This document shows, in pieces, positions 29,048-37,536 of a DNA stretch of 64,000 bases. The notes beneath the pieces are model-generated. The model was not told the origin of the DNA, did no database searches, and worked only from the letters and a program-made list of their open reading frames with translations. Origin of the DNA: an uncultured Microbacterium sp. (GTDB lineage: Bacteria > Actinomycetota > Actinomycetes > Actinomycetales > Microbacteriaceae); assembly GCF_947632095.1 (NCBI RefSeq), contig NZ_CANROA010000001.1, positions 124,001-188,000 of the forward strand, written 5' to 3'. Every line of letters starts with the position of its first letter. Position 1 is the first letter of the stretch. A program made the position numbers and the translations under genes.

Positions 29048-29128
29048 AGACGATTCCTCCCCGTGAGACATGGCTGCACCGCCGTGAGCAGTGCCTGTCA
29101 TGATCCTATCGGCGCAGGCCCCTCTCGC

Positions 29129-29134
29129 TAGGCT
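29129..29134 (+). promoter_or_regulatory. Leaderless -10 box of ppgK
   Basis: TAGGCT followed by six bases (attcgc) and the ATG at 29141; no ribosome site. Confidence 0.55.
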
Positions 29135-29140
29135 ATTCGC

Positions 29141-29887
29141 ATGGCAAAAGCGATCGGCGTCGACATCGGCGGCACAGGCATCAAGGCGGGCATCGTCGAC
29201 CTCGGTCGAGGAACCCTCGAATCGGACCGCGTGCGCGTGCCCACGCCGAAGGGTGCCGCTCCCTCCGACGTCCTCACGGCCGTGCACGAGGTGCTCGACA
29301 CGCTCGGTGTGCGAGACTCGGCACTCCCCCTCGGCGTCGCCTTCCCCGCAATCGTGAAGCGCGGCAAGACGCTCTCCGCCGCGAACATCTCCCAGAAGTG
29401 GGTCGACTTCGATGCGGAGAAGTTCTTCGAGGACGAGCTGGGGCGCAACATCACCTTCGTCAACGACGCGGATGCCGCCGGTGTCGCCGAAGTGCGCCAC
29501 GGCGCCGCGCGCGATGTCGAGGGGCTCACGATCCTGACGACGCTCGGGACCGGAATCGGTTCGGCCTTCCTGTACAACGGCGTCCTGGTCCCGAACACCG
29601 AACTCGGACACCTGAACTACGGCGAGCACACCTCCGTCGAGAAATGGGCGGCAACCTCGGCTCGCGACCGCGAGGAGCTCAGCTGGACCGACTGGGCGGC
29701 CCGCCTGCAGGAGTTCTACGCGCACATCGAGTTCCTCTTCAGCCCCGACCTGTTCGTCGTCGGCGGCGGAGTGTCCAAGAACGCGAGCGATTTCCTGCCG
29801 CTGCTCGAGCTGAAGACGCCCATCATTCCGGCGATCCACCGCAATAACGCAGGCATCATCGGCGCCGCATCCCTCGCCGCCGACTGA
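29141..29887 (+). CDS. ppgK: Polyphosphate glucokinase (ROK family)
   Basis: A 248-residue ROK-family sugar kinase that phosphorylates glucose with polyphosphate or ATP. The phosphate-binding IGVDIGGTGIKAGIVD opens the protein; FVNDADAAGVAEVRHGAA contains the catalytic Asp, and LTTLGTGIGSAFLYNG follows; the GHLNYGEH segment replaces the usual zinc-binding ROK cluster, as is normal for PpgK. Length and motifs match the mycobacterial enzyme. The start follows a leaderless promoter. Confidence 0.92.
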   Translation: MAKAIGVDIGGTGIKAGIVDLGRGTLESDRVRVPTPKGAAPSDVLTAVHEVLDTLGVRDSALPLGVAFPAIVKRGKTLSAANISQKWVDFDAEKFFEDELGRNITFVNDADAAGVAEVRHGAARDVEGLTILTTLGTGIGSAFLYNGVLVPNTELGHLNYGEHTSVEKWAATSARDREELSWTDWAARLQEFYAHIEFLFSPDLFVVGGGVSKNASDFLPLLELKTPIIPAIHRNNAGIIGAASLAAD

Positions 29888-29904
29888 TCCGTCATGCGAA
29901 GAGA

Positions 29905-29937
29905 AGAAGAGCCCGACCAAGGCGGTCGGGCTCTTCT
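29905..29937. terminator. Bidirectional terminator of ppgK and rnpB
   Basis: A 14-bp perfect stem (29905-29918 with 29924-29937, core gaagagcccgacc) and five-base loop; AGAAG/CTTCT at the base provides a T-rich run in the rnpB direction. Confidence 0.82.
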
Positions 29938-29945
29938 CGCGTTCA

Positions 29946-30325
29946 GGGCGAATGGGCCGGCCTGTACGCCGGGTTCTGTTCCGGGGTCTCTCTCGAGGAT
30001 CCCCTTCGACGGCCATCTCTCTCGGCGACACGTTGCCGTGCCGCTCCAGCGGTCTACCCGAGGACTCGGCGAGCCGCGTCAACATCCTCTGTATGACCTT
30101 GCTCCGGACGAGGTTTACCTGGCGGGCCATGTCACCATGGCCCCCGGTGGTCTCTTACTCCACCCTTTCACCCTTACCGCGCGTCGGAACGCGTGGCGGT
30201 CTGCTCTCTGTGGCACTGTCTCGCGGATTGCTCCGGGTGGGCGTTACCCACCGTCCTGCCCTGTGGAGCCCGGACGTTCCTCGGTGCGGTTGCCCGCAAC
30301 GCGACCGTCCAGCCGACCCATTCGC
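29946..30325 (-). ncRNA. rnpB: RNase P RNA, bacterial class A
   Basis: On the minus strand the conserved P4 and flanking segments are visible: gaggaacgtccgggctcca, cagggcaggacggtgggtaa, and near the 3' end acagaacccggcgtacaggc. The 5' and 3' ends (ggcgaatgggtcggct and ggccggcccattcgcc) pair to close the molecule. The RNA is the catalytic component that removes 5' leaders from pre-tRNA. Ends are approximate: the 5' end is set by a TAGACT -10 at 30332-30337, the 3' end by the terminator. This explains the coding gap between ppgK and the polymerase gene. Confidence 0.93.
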
Positions 30326-30331
30326 CTGACC

Positions 30332-30337
30332 AGTCTA
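30332..30337 (-). promoter_or_regulatory. rnpB -10 box overlapping a stop codon
   Basis: TAGACT on the minus strand; its first three bases (30335-30337) are also the TAG stop codon of the upstream polymerase gene. Confidence 0.5.
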
Positions 30338-32029
30338 CTTCTCCGCGGACGCCACGATCTTCAGGTCCAGCGGAACATCGATGGGGAACGTTCCGAAGAT
30401 CCGACGCGTAGCGACGGCGGCCGCGGTGCGCACGGCCTCGGCCGCGGCATCCGCCTGCTCCTCGGGGACGTGCAGGATGACTTCGTCGTGGAGGAAGAAT
30501 GCCAGGTGGGCCTGCGTTCCAAAGGGGCCGGATGCCGGAGCAGCCGTTCGTGCGGGGGGAAGCTCCTGCAACCGATGGCGGATCTCCGCGAGCCAGATCA
30601 GCGCCCATTCGGCCGCGGTGCCTTGCACGACGAAGTTGCGGGTGAAGCGTCCGCGCTCGCGCGATCGCGCGCGCACCCGCGGAATCAGCGCGGGGTCGGC
30701 ATCGGCGCTGGCGGCTGCGCTGTGGTCGTCATGCCACTGCTGATCGGGCCGGGGCGAGGAACGGCCCAACCGAGTCGAGACGACGCCCCCGTTCTCACCG
30801 ATGCGCGCAGCGGTGTCGACGACCTTCATGGCACGCGGGTACACCTTGCGCAGCCGCGGCACGAGACGCCCGCTATCGCCCGTGGTCGCGCCGTACATCG
30901 CCCCGAGCACCGCGAACTTCGCCTCGTCCCGGGTGGCGACGGCACCGGATGCCACGACCCCGGCGTACAGGTCCTGACCACGAGCGGCCTCGGCCATCGC
31001 CATGTCGCCGGCCAACGCCGCGAGCATGCGCGGTTCGAGCTGGGCGACATCGGCGACGATCAGTGTCCAGCCGTCGTCCGCACGCACGGCGGAACGAAGA
31101 ACGCGGGGCAGCTGCAGTGCTCCGCCGCCGGCCGAAGCCCAACGGCCCGTCACGACCCCGCCCGGGATGTACACCGGCCGGAAGCGTCCCTCGTGCACCC
31201 ACTCCGACAGCCAGGACCAACCGTTCGCCGCCATCAGGCGCGAGAGCTTCTTGTACGCGAGCAGCGGCGGGATGACCGGGTGCGAGACCTCTCTCAGCTC
31301 CCACCGGCTCGTCGATTCGACGTTCACGCCGACGCGATGCAGCGCCCGCAGCAGGCGCGGGTGGCTGTCGAGATGGAGGTGGGAGTCACCCAGGTGGAAG
31401 CGGACGGCATCGGTGGCAGCCGCGAGTTTCTCCGGAGGGCCGCCACCCGCCGGGCGTCTGCCCAGCACCTCGGTGAGGATCCGGTCGTGCTCGGACTCGG
31501 ACCAGGGAAGGCCCGCGGCGCGCATCTCCTCGGCGATCAGGCCGCCTGCGGACTCCGCCGCGCACAGCAGCACGAGGCGATGGGTGGGATCCGAGCCGAT
31601 CACCCGGCGCTGCTCCTGCAACTGTTCCAGAAGAGTCCCGACCGATGCGGCCGAGCGCTCGTCGACGACGTCGAAGAGCCCGGGCGCGGCAGGCACCGCC
31701 GCCGGGTCGTCCGGGAGCCAGAGCACCGATGGCGCCAGAGGGCGCGGCACAGCATCCGTGTCGCGCAGAATGGCATGGCAGAGAAGCAGATCGTGGGACC
31801 GGCTCAGGCGGATGCCGGCCGAGAGCAGTTCCGGGTAGATGTCACGCGCACTGCGAAGGATCCAGCGCGGATGGTCGGCGTACTCCGCATTCCGCACCCA
31901 TTCGACATCAACGGATCGGCGGGCGATCTCACTCCCCGCCGCGTCGACGTGGACGGCAAGAAGACCCTCGGCAGATGAGCGCGAAAGCAGGATCCCGTCA
32001 GCGGGACGCCAGCCTGCGGGGACGTTCAC
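30335..32029 (-). CDS. Family-A DNA polymerase-like protein without 5' nuclease and with degenerate 3'-5' exonuclease
   Basis: About 564 residues. The C-terminal half is a Pol I-type polymerase: motif A IVADVAQLEPRMLAALAGD, motif B RDEAKFAVLGAMYGATTG, motif C FFLHDEVILHVP. The N-terminal 200 residues occupy the place of the 3'-5' exonuclease domain but show no DxE or YxxxD motif, and there is no 5'-3' nuclease, so it is not the housekeeping PolA. A GTG at 32029 is the likely start (upstream ATGs would overlap the zinc-ribbon gene). Such short family-A enzymes are common in actinobacteria with an unclear, possibly translesion, role. Confidence 0.82.
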   Translation of the reverse strand: MNVPAGWRPADGILLSRSSAEGLLAVHVDAAGSEIARRSVDVEWVRNAEYADHPRWILRSARDIYPELLSAGIRLSRSHDLLLCHAILRDTDAVPRPLAPSVLWLPDDPAAVPAAPGLFDVVDERSAASVGTLLEQLQEQRRVIGSDPTHRLVLLCAAESAGGLIAEEMRAAGLPWSESEHDRILTEVLGRRPAGGGPPEKLAAATDAVRFHLGDSHLHLDSHPRLLRALHRVGVNVESTSRWELREVSHPVIPPLLAYKKLSRLMAANGWSWLSEWVHEGRFRPVYIPGGVVTGRWASAGGGALQLPRVLRSAVRADDGWTLIVADVAQLEPRMLAALAGDMAMAEAARGQDLYAGVVASGAVATRDEAKFAVLGAMYGATTGDSGRLVPRLRKVYPRAMKVVDTAARIGENGGVVSTRLGRSSPRPDQQWHDDHSAAASADADPALIPRVRARSRERGRFTRNFVVQGTAAEWALIWLAEIRHRLQELPPARTAAPASGPFGTQAHLAFFLHDEVILHVPEEQADAAAEAVRTAAAVATRRIFGTFPIDVPLDLKIVASAEK

Positions 32030-32063
32030 AGTGAATGCCGGACGGACGGATCCGCCCGCCGCG

Positions 32064-32795
32064 TCACAGTCCTGATTCTTCGGTGCGGACGAGGATGCCG
32101 CCGCATTCGGGGCACGAGACCACGGCATCCTGCGCTGCACGACGAATCTCACTGAGGTGCGTCTCGGAGAGCACCATGCGGCAGCCCTCGCACGTCTTGG
32201 CACGCAGCAGTCCGACGCCGACTCCGCGCGACGCACGACGCGTGTAATCCGCGAGCAGATCGGCGGGAACGTCAGCGACGATCGCTGCGCGGTCGCGCGT
32301 GAGATTCTCGATCTCTTCGCCGGCCGCGGCCGCGGCGCTCTTCGCCTTCGCGGTGAGTGCGATGCCCTCGGACGTGGTCGCGTCGATCAGCGCCTGCTGC
32401 GCGGCGACGGCCGCCTCCGCCTGTTCGACGCGGGTCATGACCTCGAGCTGAGCGTCCTCGAGGGCGCTGATGCGATGCCCGAGGCTCGCGACCTCGCGCT
32501 CGAGCGCCTGAGCGTCCTTCGGGTTGGTCGACGTCGCGAGCCGCTCGCTATCACGCGTGCGACGCTGCGTGGTGACCGAGACATCGGACTCGAGCCGACT
32601 GAGCTCGGTGCGCACATCATCGCGCGTGCCGGTGAGCGCGGTCAGCTCGCGGAGCTGCTCCTGACGCTGCGCGGCCAGTTCATTGATGCGCGGGCCCTCG
32701 GCCGGATTGGTTCGGGCTCGTTCCGCCTGCTGGCGGCGACGATCCAGGTCGGCGACGTCGAGAAGGATGCGCTGTTGCTCGGGGCTGGCGTTCAC
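32064..32795 (-). CDS. Coiled-coil protein with C-terminal C4 zinc ribbon
   Basis: A 243-residue protein conserved in actinobacteria. Residues 5-170 are almost entirely helical, charged, with heptad spacing (a long antiparallel coiled coil), and the C terminus holds CEGCRMVL and CPECGGIL, a four-cysteine zinc ribbon. The family is thought to bind nucleic acid, and is often encoded beside RNase HI, which is not seen here. The GTG at 32793-32795 is preceded by TAGATT six bases upstream (32802-32807), a leaderless arrangement. It is followed 34 bases later by the polymerase gene. Confidence 0.85.
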   Translation of the reverse strand: MNASPEQQRILLDVADLDRRRQQAERARTNPAEGPRINELAAQRQEQLRELTALTGTRDDVRTELSRLESDVSVTTQRRTRDSERLATSTNPKDAQALEREVASLGHRISALEDAQLEVMTRVEQAEAAVAAQQALIDATTSEGIALTAKAKSAAAAAGEEIENLTRDRAAIVADVPADLLADYTRRASRGVGVGLLRAKTCEGCRMVLSETHLSEIRRAAQDAVVSCPECGGILVRTEESGL

Positions 32796-32801
32796 ACGTC
32801 C

Positions 32802-32807
32802 AATCTA
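32802..32807 (-). promoter_or_regulatory. Leaderless -10 box of the zinc-ribbon gene
   Basis: TAGATT on the minus strand, exactly six bases before the GTG start codon at 32795. Confidence 0.5.
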
Positions 32808-32841
32808 CCTGCGCGCGCCGACATCCGCCGCCCCGGATTCT

Positions 32842-33216
32842 TCAACCGGGCGTGCCGTCGACATATCGCCAGATGCGATCCTCACGCCGGAATCGGCTGC
32901 GCTCGCGCATCGACCCCGCCCGGCCCTCCTCGCGGTAGAACGCTTCGAACTCCACAACGCCGCAGTCATCGAACGGGCCGCCCTCCACGACATCGAGGAT
33001 GTCGAGTCGTGTCCATCGCACGTCGTCGTCGAGGTCGAGATCAGCGGGACGGGTCGATGGATGCCACGACCGCAGCAGGTACGCGGCATCCTCGAGAGCG
33101 AATGCCGTGAAGCGCGAACGCATCAGCCGCTCCGCAGTGGGAGCATCCCGCGCACCGGCGAGGATCGGCCCGCAGCAGCTGTCGAAGATGTCACCGGATG
33201 TACAGGGGCAGCGCAT
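32842..33216 (-). CDS. YchJ-family SEC-C motif protein
   Basis: A 124-residue protein starting MRCPCTSGDIFDSCCGP, a cysteine cluster typical of the YchJ/UPF0225 family, followed by the NTF2-like body with RLMRSRFTAFALEDAAYLLRSW and ending with FRREDRIWRYVDG. The ATG at 33214-33216 follows CAGAAT by six bases, so it may be leaderless. The role of the family is unknown; the cysteines suggest zinc binding. It is divergent from the aldo/keto reductase gene (49-base gap). Confidence 0.82.
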   Translation of the reverse strand: MRCPCTSGDIFDSCCGPILAGARDAPTAERLMRSRFTAFALEDAAYLLRSWHPSTRPADLDLDDDVRWTRLDILDVVEGGPFDDCGVVEFEAFYREEGRAGSMRERSRFRREDRIWRYVDGTPG

Positions 33217-33265
33217 GACCCCATTCTGCCGCGTACGCTGGCCCCAGTCATCGAAGGAGATCACC

Positions 33266-34105
33266 ATGCCCGCGCTTCCCACCCCTACCGCCCACAACGG
33301 CTTCGAGCTTCCCGCGATCGGACTGGGCACGTATCGACTGAACGGCGATGCGGGGGCGACAGCGATCGCCGCCGCGATCGATTCCGGCTACCGTCTCATC
33401 GATTCGGCGTTCAACTATGAGAACGAGGGGGCCGTCGGACGGGCCGTCGCGGATGCCTCGACCGATCGCCGTTCGGTCATCGTGACCACCAAGCTCCCCG
33501 GCCGGCACCATTCGGGAGAAAAGGCACGATGGAGCATCGAGGAGAGCCGCGCTCGACTGGGCCTCGATGCGACGGATCTGCACCTCATCCACTGGCCGAA
33601 CCCGATTCAGGACGAGTACGTCCAGGCCTGGGCCGCGCTCATCGATGCCCGCGAGCGCGGTGTTGTGCGCCAGATCGGCGTCTCGAACTTCCTGCCCGAG
33701 CACATCGAGCGGCTCGAGCGCGAGACCGGTGTGCGACCGGTCGTCAACCAGATCGAGTTACACCCGTACTTTCCGCAGAGCGAGCAGCTCGCCTACCACC
33801 GGGAGAAAGGCATCATCACCGAGGCGTGGAGTCCGATCGGCTGGGCGCGCGACGTTCTGCAGGAGCCCGTGCTCGTCGAGATCGCCGATGCCCACCGCAT
33901 CTCCCCCGCTCAGGCGGTGCTCGCCTGGCATGTCGCACGAGAGAGCGTCGCGATCCCCAAGGCGTCCTCGCTCGAGCACCAGGAGGCGAACCTCGCCGCA
34001 GCATCCATCACGCTGTCCGACGACGAAGTCGACGCGATCACCGCCCTCGGGCGTCCCGATGGCCGACTGTTCGACGGCGATCCCCGCGTTCACGAGGAGA
34101 GCTGA
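33266..34105 (+). CDS. Aldo/keto reductase
   Basis: A 279-residue NADPH-dependent oxidoreductase. The AKR tetrad is traceable: LIDSAFNYENE (Asp and Tyr), VTTKLPGRH (Lys) and LIHWPNP (His), followed by GVSNFLPEHIE, VVNQIELHPYFPQ and the NADPH-binding VAIPKASSLEHQEANL. It is the 2,5-diketo-gluconate reductase-like group with broad carbonyl specificity; the physiological substrate cannot be told. The ATG has a gaaggag ribosome site. Confidence 0.88.
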   Translation: MPALPTPTAHNGFELPAIGLGTYRLNGDAGATAIAAAIDSGYRLIDSAFNYENEGAVGRAVADASTDRRSVIVTTKLPGRHHSGEKARWSIEESRARLGLDATDLHLIHWPNPIQDEYVQAWAALIDARERGVVRQIGVSNFLPEHIERLERETGVRPVVNQIELHPYFPQSEQLAYHREKGIITEAWSPIGWARDVLQEPVLVEIADAHRISPAQAVLAWHVARESVAIPKASSLEHQEANLAAASITLSDDEVDAITALGRPDGRLFDGDPRVHEES

Positions 34106-34107
34106 CT

Positions 34108-34470
34108 TCAGCGTGCGGTGTCGAGCACCTGGTGCTCGATGATCCACTTCTGCAGACGCGGGTAGACCCAGAAGCCGTAGATGCCGACCGTGATGATGCA
34201 CAGCAGGAACCACTTGATCCACATGCCGAACAGGCCGATCGAGCTGCCCGTGAAGCGCAGCCGCTGACCGTTGAGGTAGGTGTGCTTGGTCTTCCAGCGA
34301 TAGGTCATCACGACGGCCCACGGGTAGCAGATGCCGAGAGTGAGCACCGTGATCAGGAACCCGCCGATGCCGACGCCGAGCCAGGTGGCTGCTCCCCCGT
34401 CGAAGGTGAACGTCACCGGCGGGTAACCGCCCTGAACGGTGGTGGATCGAGGCGAAACGGCGTCGGCCAT
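34108..34470 (-). CDS. DUF898-type small membrane protein
   Basis: A 120-residue protein with two hydrophobic segments (TWLGVGIGGFLITVLTLGICY and WFLLCIITVGIYGFWVYP) flanking a conserved MTYRWKTKHTYLNGQRLRF loop, the pattern of DUF898/YjgN-like proteins. The ATG at 34468-34470 is preceded by gaaagggg; a longer frame upstream runs into tRNA-Val and is rejected. It is encoded convergently with the aldo/keto reductase, two bases apart. Function unknown. Confidence 0.8.
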   Translation of the reverse strand: MADAVSPRSTTVQGGYPPVTFTFDGGAATWLGVGIGGFLITVLTLGICYPWAVVMTYRWKTKHTYLNGQRLRFTGSSIGLFGMWIKWFLLCIITVGIYGFWVYPRLQKWIIEHQVLDTAR

Positions 34471-34575
34471 GAGAACCCCTTTCGAATGCACAGCATAGGA
34501 AAGCCGCCTGCGGATGCGACGGCGCTGACTGGACTGTAGCGGAAAGCGGCCCGGAAGCAACGGATGCGGATGATG

Positions 34576-34648
34576 TGGGCCCTGCCGGGATCGAACCGAC
34601 GACATCCACGGTGTAAACGTGGCGCTCTACCAGCTGAGCTAAAGGCCC
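34576..34648 (-). tRNA. tRNA-Val (anticodon UAC)
   Basis: The minus strand folds into a cloverleaf: acceptor gggcctt/agggccc, D arm with agctcagctggtagagc, anticodon stem ccacg/cgtgg around loop tttacac (UAC), and T arm with ggttcgatccc. The 3' CCA is not encoded. Length 73 with discriminator A. Confidence 0.93.
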
Positions 34649-34704
34649 TGGTGCTTTCCATCATATCCATGTCACAGTTGCGCGCCGCACACCTCAATGG
34701 GGGT

Positions 34705-34710
34705 TAGGCT
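34705..34710 (+). promoter_or_regulatory. -10 box of aceE
   Basis: TAGGCT, giving a leader of about 85 bases before the aceE GTG. Confidence 0.4.
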
Positions 34711-34802
34711 GAACCAAGCGCGCGTTGTGCTGTGCCGACAAGGCTTCCCGCGTCGCTTCCCGTTTCCTTGGCAAGACCTGCCAGCTTGACGAAAGGCTCC
34801 AC

Positions 34803-37529
34803 GTGACCGTTCACGACCAGGATCCGTACTCCCAGGGCCCCCTCGACAGCGATCCGGAGGAGACCGGCGAATGGCAGCAGTCTCTTGACGAGCTCGTCGG
34901 CGTCAAGGGCCCCGGTCGCGGCCGCGAGATCATGCTCAGCATGCTCAAGCGCTCGAAGGAGCTGCACCTCAACGTGCCGATGGTTCCGACCACCGACTAC
35001 ATCAACACCATCGCGTCCGAGAGCGAGCCGGAATTCCCCGGCGATGAAGAGCTCGAGCGCCGTTACCGCCACTGGATCCGCTGGAACGCCGCGGTCACGG
35101 TGCACCGTGCACAGCGCCCCGGCATCGGGGTCGGCGGTCACATCTCGACCTACGCCTCGGCAGCTTCGCTGTACGAAGTCGGCCACAACCACTTCTTCCG
35201 CGGTCAGGATCACCCCTCCGGTGGCGACCAGATCTTCTACCAGGGCCACGCCTCTCCCGGCATGTACGCTCGCGCGTTCCTCGAGGGCCGTCTGAGCGAG
35301 AACCAGCTCGACGCGTTCCGTCAGGAGAAGTCCGGCGCGCCGAACGGCATCCCGTCGTACCCGCACCCGCGCATGATGCGCGACTTCTGGCAGTTCCCCA
35401 CCGTCTCGATGGGCCTCGGCCCGATCAACGCCATCTACCAGGCGATGACGAACAAGTACCTCGCTAACCGCGGCATCAAGGACGTCTCCGACTCCCACGT
35501 GTGGGCGTTCCTCGGCGACGGCGAGATGGATGAGGTCGAATCCCGCGGGCAGCTGCAGGTCGCAGCGAACGAGGGCCTCGACAACCTCACCTTCGTGATC
35601 AACTGCAACCTGCAGCGCCTCGACGGCCCGGTCCGCGGCAACGGCAAGATCATTCAGGAGCTGGAGTCGTACTTCCGCGGCGCCGGCTGGAACGTCATCA
35701 AGGTCGTCTGGGGCCGCGAGTGGGACGACCTGCTCTCCCGAGACACCGACGGTGCGCTGCTCAACCTGATGAACGCCACGCCCGACGGCGACTACCAGAC
35801 CTACAAGGCCGAGAGCGGCGCCTTCGTCCGTGACCACTTCTTCGGTCGCGATGAGCGCACTGCGGCCCTGGTCAAGGACTACACCGACGACCAGATCTGG
35901 AAGCTGCGCCGCGGCGGCCACGACTACCGCAAGGTGTACGCAGCCTACAAGGCGGCCATGGAGCACAAGGGTCAGCCGACCGTCATCCTCGCCAAGACCG
36001 TCAAGGGCTACGGCCTCGGTCCGCACTTCGAGGGCCGCAACGCGACCCACCAGATGAAGAAGATGACGCTGGATGATCTGAAGCTCTTCCGCGACACCAT
36101 GCAGATCCCGGTCACCGACGCTCAGCTCGAGGCCGACCCGTACCGCCCGCCGTACTACCACCCGGGCGCGCAGGACGAGACGATCCAGTACATGCTGGAC
36201 CGCCGTCGCGACCTCGGCGGCTTCCTCCCCGAGCGCCGCTCGACCCACGTCGGGCTCACGCTCCCCGAGGACAAGGACTACGCCTTCCCCAAGAAGGGCT
36301 CGGGCAACCAGGAAGTCGCGACGACCATGGCGTTCGTCCGCATGCTCAAGGACCTCATGAAGGTCAAGGGCTTCGGAGAGCGCGTCGTGCCGATCATCCC
36401 GGACGAGGCGCGCACCTTCGGCATGGACGCCTACTTCCCGACCGCGAAGATCTACAACCCCAACGGCCAGAACTACACGGCCGTCGACCGCGAGCTGCTC
36501 CTTGCCTACAAGGAGAGCCCGCAGGGCCAGATCATGCACGTCGGCATCAACGAGGCGGGCGCCACCGCGGCGTTCACCACCACCGGCACGGCGTACTCGA
36601 CGCACGGCGAGCCGCTGATCCCGATCTACATCTTCTACTCGATGTTCGGCTACCAGCGCACCGGTGACGCCTTCTGGGCGGCAGCCGACCAGATGGCGCG
36701 CGGTTTCGTCATCGGCGCGACCGCCGGCCGCACGACGCTGACCGGTGAGGGCACGCAGCACGCCGACGGCCACTCGCCGTTGCTGGCATCGACCAACCCG
36801 TCGACGTTGTCCTACGACCCGGCCTACGGCTACGAGGTCTCGCACATCGTCCAGGCCGGCATCGAGCGCATGTACGGCGGCAACCACCCCGACCCCGATG
36901 TCATGTACTACCTGACGGTCTACAACGAGCCGTTGAAGCAGCCGGCTGAGCCGGAAGACGTCGATGTCGAGGGAATCCTCAAGGGCATCCACCGCGTCTC
37001 TGTCGGCGAGGGCACCGGGCCCCGCGTGCAGCTGCTCGCCTCGGGCGTCGGCGTGCCGTGGGCCATCGAGGCCCAGGAACTGTTGGCCAAGGATTGGGGC
37101 GTGACCGCCGACGTCTGGTCCGTCACCAGCTGGAATGAGCTGCGCCGCGACGGCCTCGCCGCCGACGAGCACAACTTCCTCCACCCCGAGGCCGAGCCGA
37201 AGGTCGCGTACCTGACGCAGAAGCTGCAGGGCGCCGAGGGCCCGTTCATCGCGACGAGCGACTTCATGCACGCGGTCCAGGACCAGGTTCGCCAGTGGAT
37301 CCCGGGCGATTACTACACGCTCGGCGCTGACGGCTTCGGCTTCGCCGACACGCGTGCCGCTGCACGCCGCTACTTCAAGATCGATGGTCCGTCCATGGTC
37401 GTCCGCGCCCTGCAGGGGCTCGCCGACAAGGGGCAGATCGAGCGTTCGAAGATCGCTGAGGCGATCGCGAAGTACGACCTGCACAACGTCAACGCCGGTA
37501 CGAGCGGAAACGCCGGCGGCGAGAGCTGA
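34803..37529 (+). CDS. aceE: Pyruvate dehydrogenase E1, homodimeric type
   Basis: A 908-residue thiamine diphosphate enzyme that decarboxylates pyruvate and acetylates the lipoyl groups of E2. The ThDP motif is [14 protein letters not shown] with [17 protein letters not shown] downstream, and the C-terminal transketolase-like domain contains [11 protein letters not shown] and YYLTVYNEP. The GTG at 34803 has a gaaagg ribosome site and gives [12 protein letters not shown]2 and E3 are at 14-17 kb, so the complex is encoded in two places. A regulator gene and the fatty-acid operon follow in the same direction. Confidence 0.95.
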   Translation: MTVHDQDPYSQGPLDSDPEETGEWQQSLDELVGVKGPGRGREIMLSMLKRSKELHLNVPMVPTTDYINTIASESEPEFPGDEELERRYRHWIRWNAAVTVHRAQRPGIGVGGHISTYASAASLYEVGHNHFFRGQDHPSGGDQIFYQGHASPGMYARAFLEGRLSENQLDAFRQEKSGAPNGIPSYPHPRMMRDFWQFPTVSMGLGPINAIYQAMTNKYLANRGIKDVSDSHVWAFLGDGEMDEVESRGQLQVAANEGLDNLTFVINCNLQRLDGPVRGNGKIIQELESYFRGAGWNVIKVVWGREWDDLLSRDTDGALLNLMNATPDGDYQTYKAESGAFVRDHFFGRDERTAALVKDYTDDQIWKLRRGGHDYRKVYAAYKAAMEHKGQPTVILAKTVKGYGLGPHFEGRNATHQMKKMTLDDLKLFRDTMQIPVTDAQLEADPYRPPYYHPGAQDETIQYMLDRRRDLGGFLPERRSTHVGLTLPEDKDYAFPKKGSGNQEVATTMAFVRMLKDLMKVKGFGERVVPIIPDEARTFGMDAYFPTAKIYNPNGQNYTAVDRELLLAYKESPQGQIMHVGINEAGATAAFTTTGTAYSTHGEPLIPIYIFYSMFGYQRTGDAFWAAADQMARGFVIGATAGRTTLTGEGTQHADGHSPLLASTNPSTLSYDPAYGYEVSHIVQAGIERMYGGNHPDPDVMYYLTVYNEPLKQPAEPEDVDVEGILKGIHRVSVGEGTGPRVQLLASGVGVPWAIEAQELLAKDWGVTADVWSVTSWNELRRDGLAADEHNFLHPEAEPKVAYLTQKLQGAEGPFIATSDFMHAVQDQVRQWIPGDYYTLGADGFGFADTRAAARRYFKIDGPSMVVRALQGLADKGQIERSKIAEAIAKYDLHNVNAGTSGNAGGES

Positions 37530-37536
37530 GCGGCGC

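Noticed and set aside
29888..30334. Open frames across 29.9-30.3 kb as genes
   Set aside because: The region is RNase P RNA with its terminator; the frames have no ribosome sites and follow from the structured RNA.
34471..34605. N-terminal extension of the DUF898 protein
   Set aside because: It would overlap the tRNA-Val gene and adds arginine-rich residues without similarity; the ATG at 34470 has a good ribosome site.
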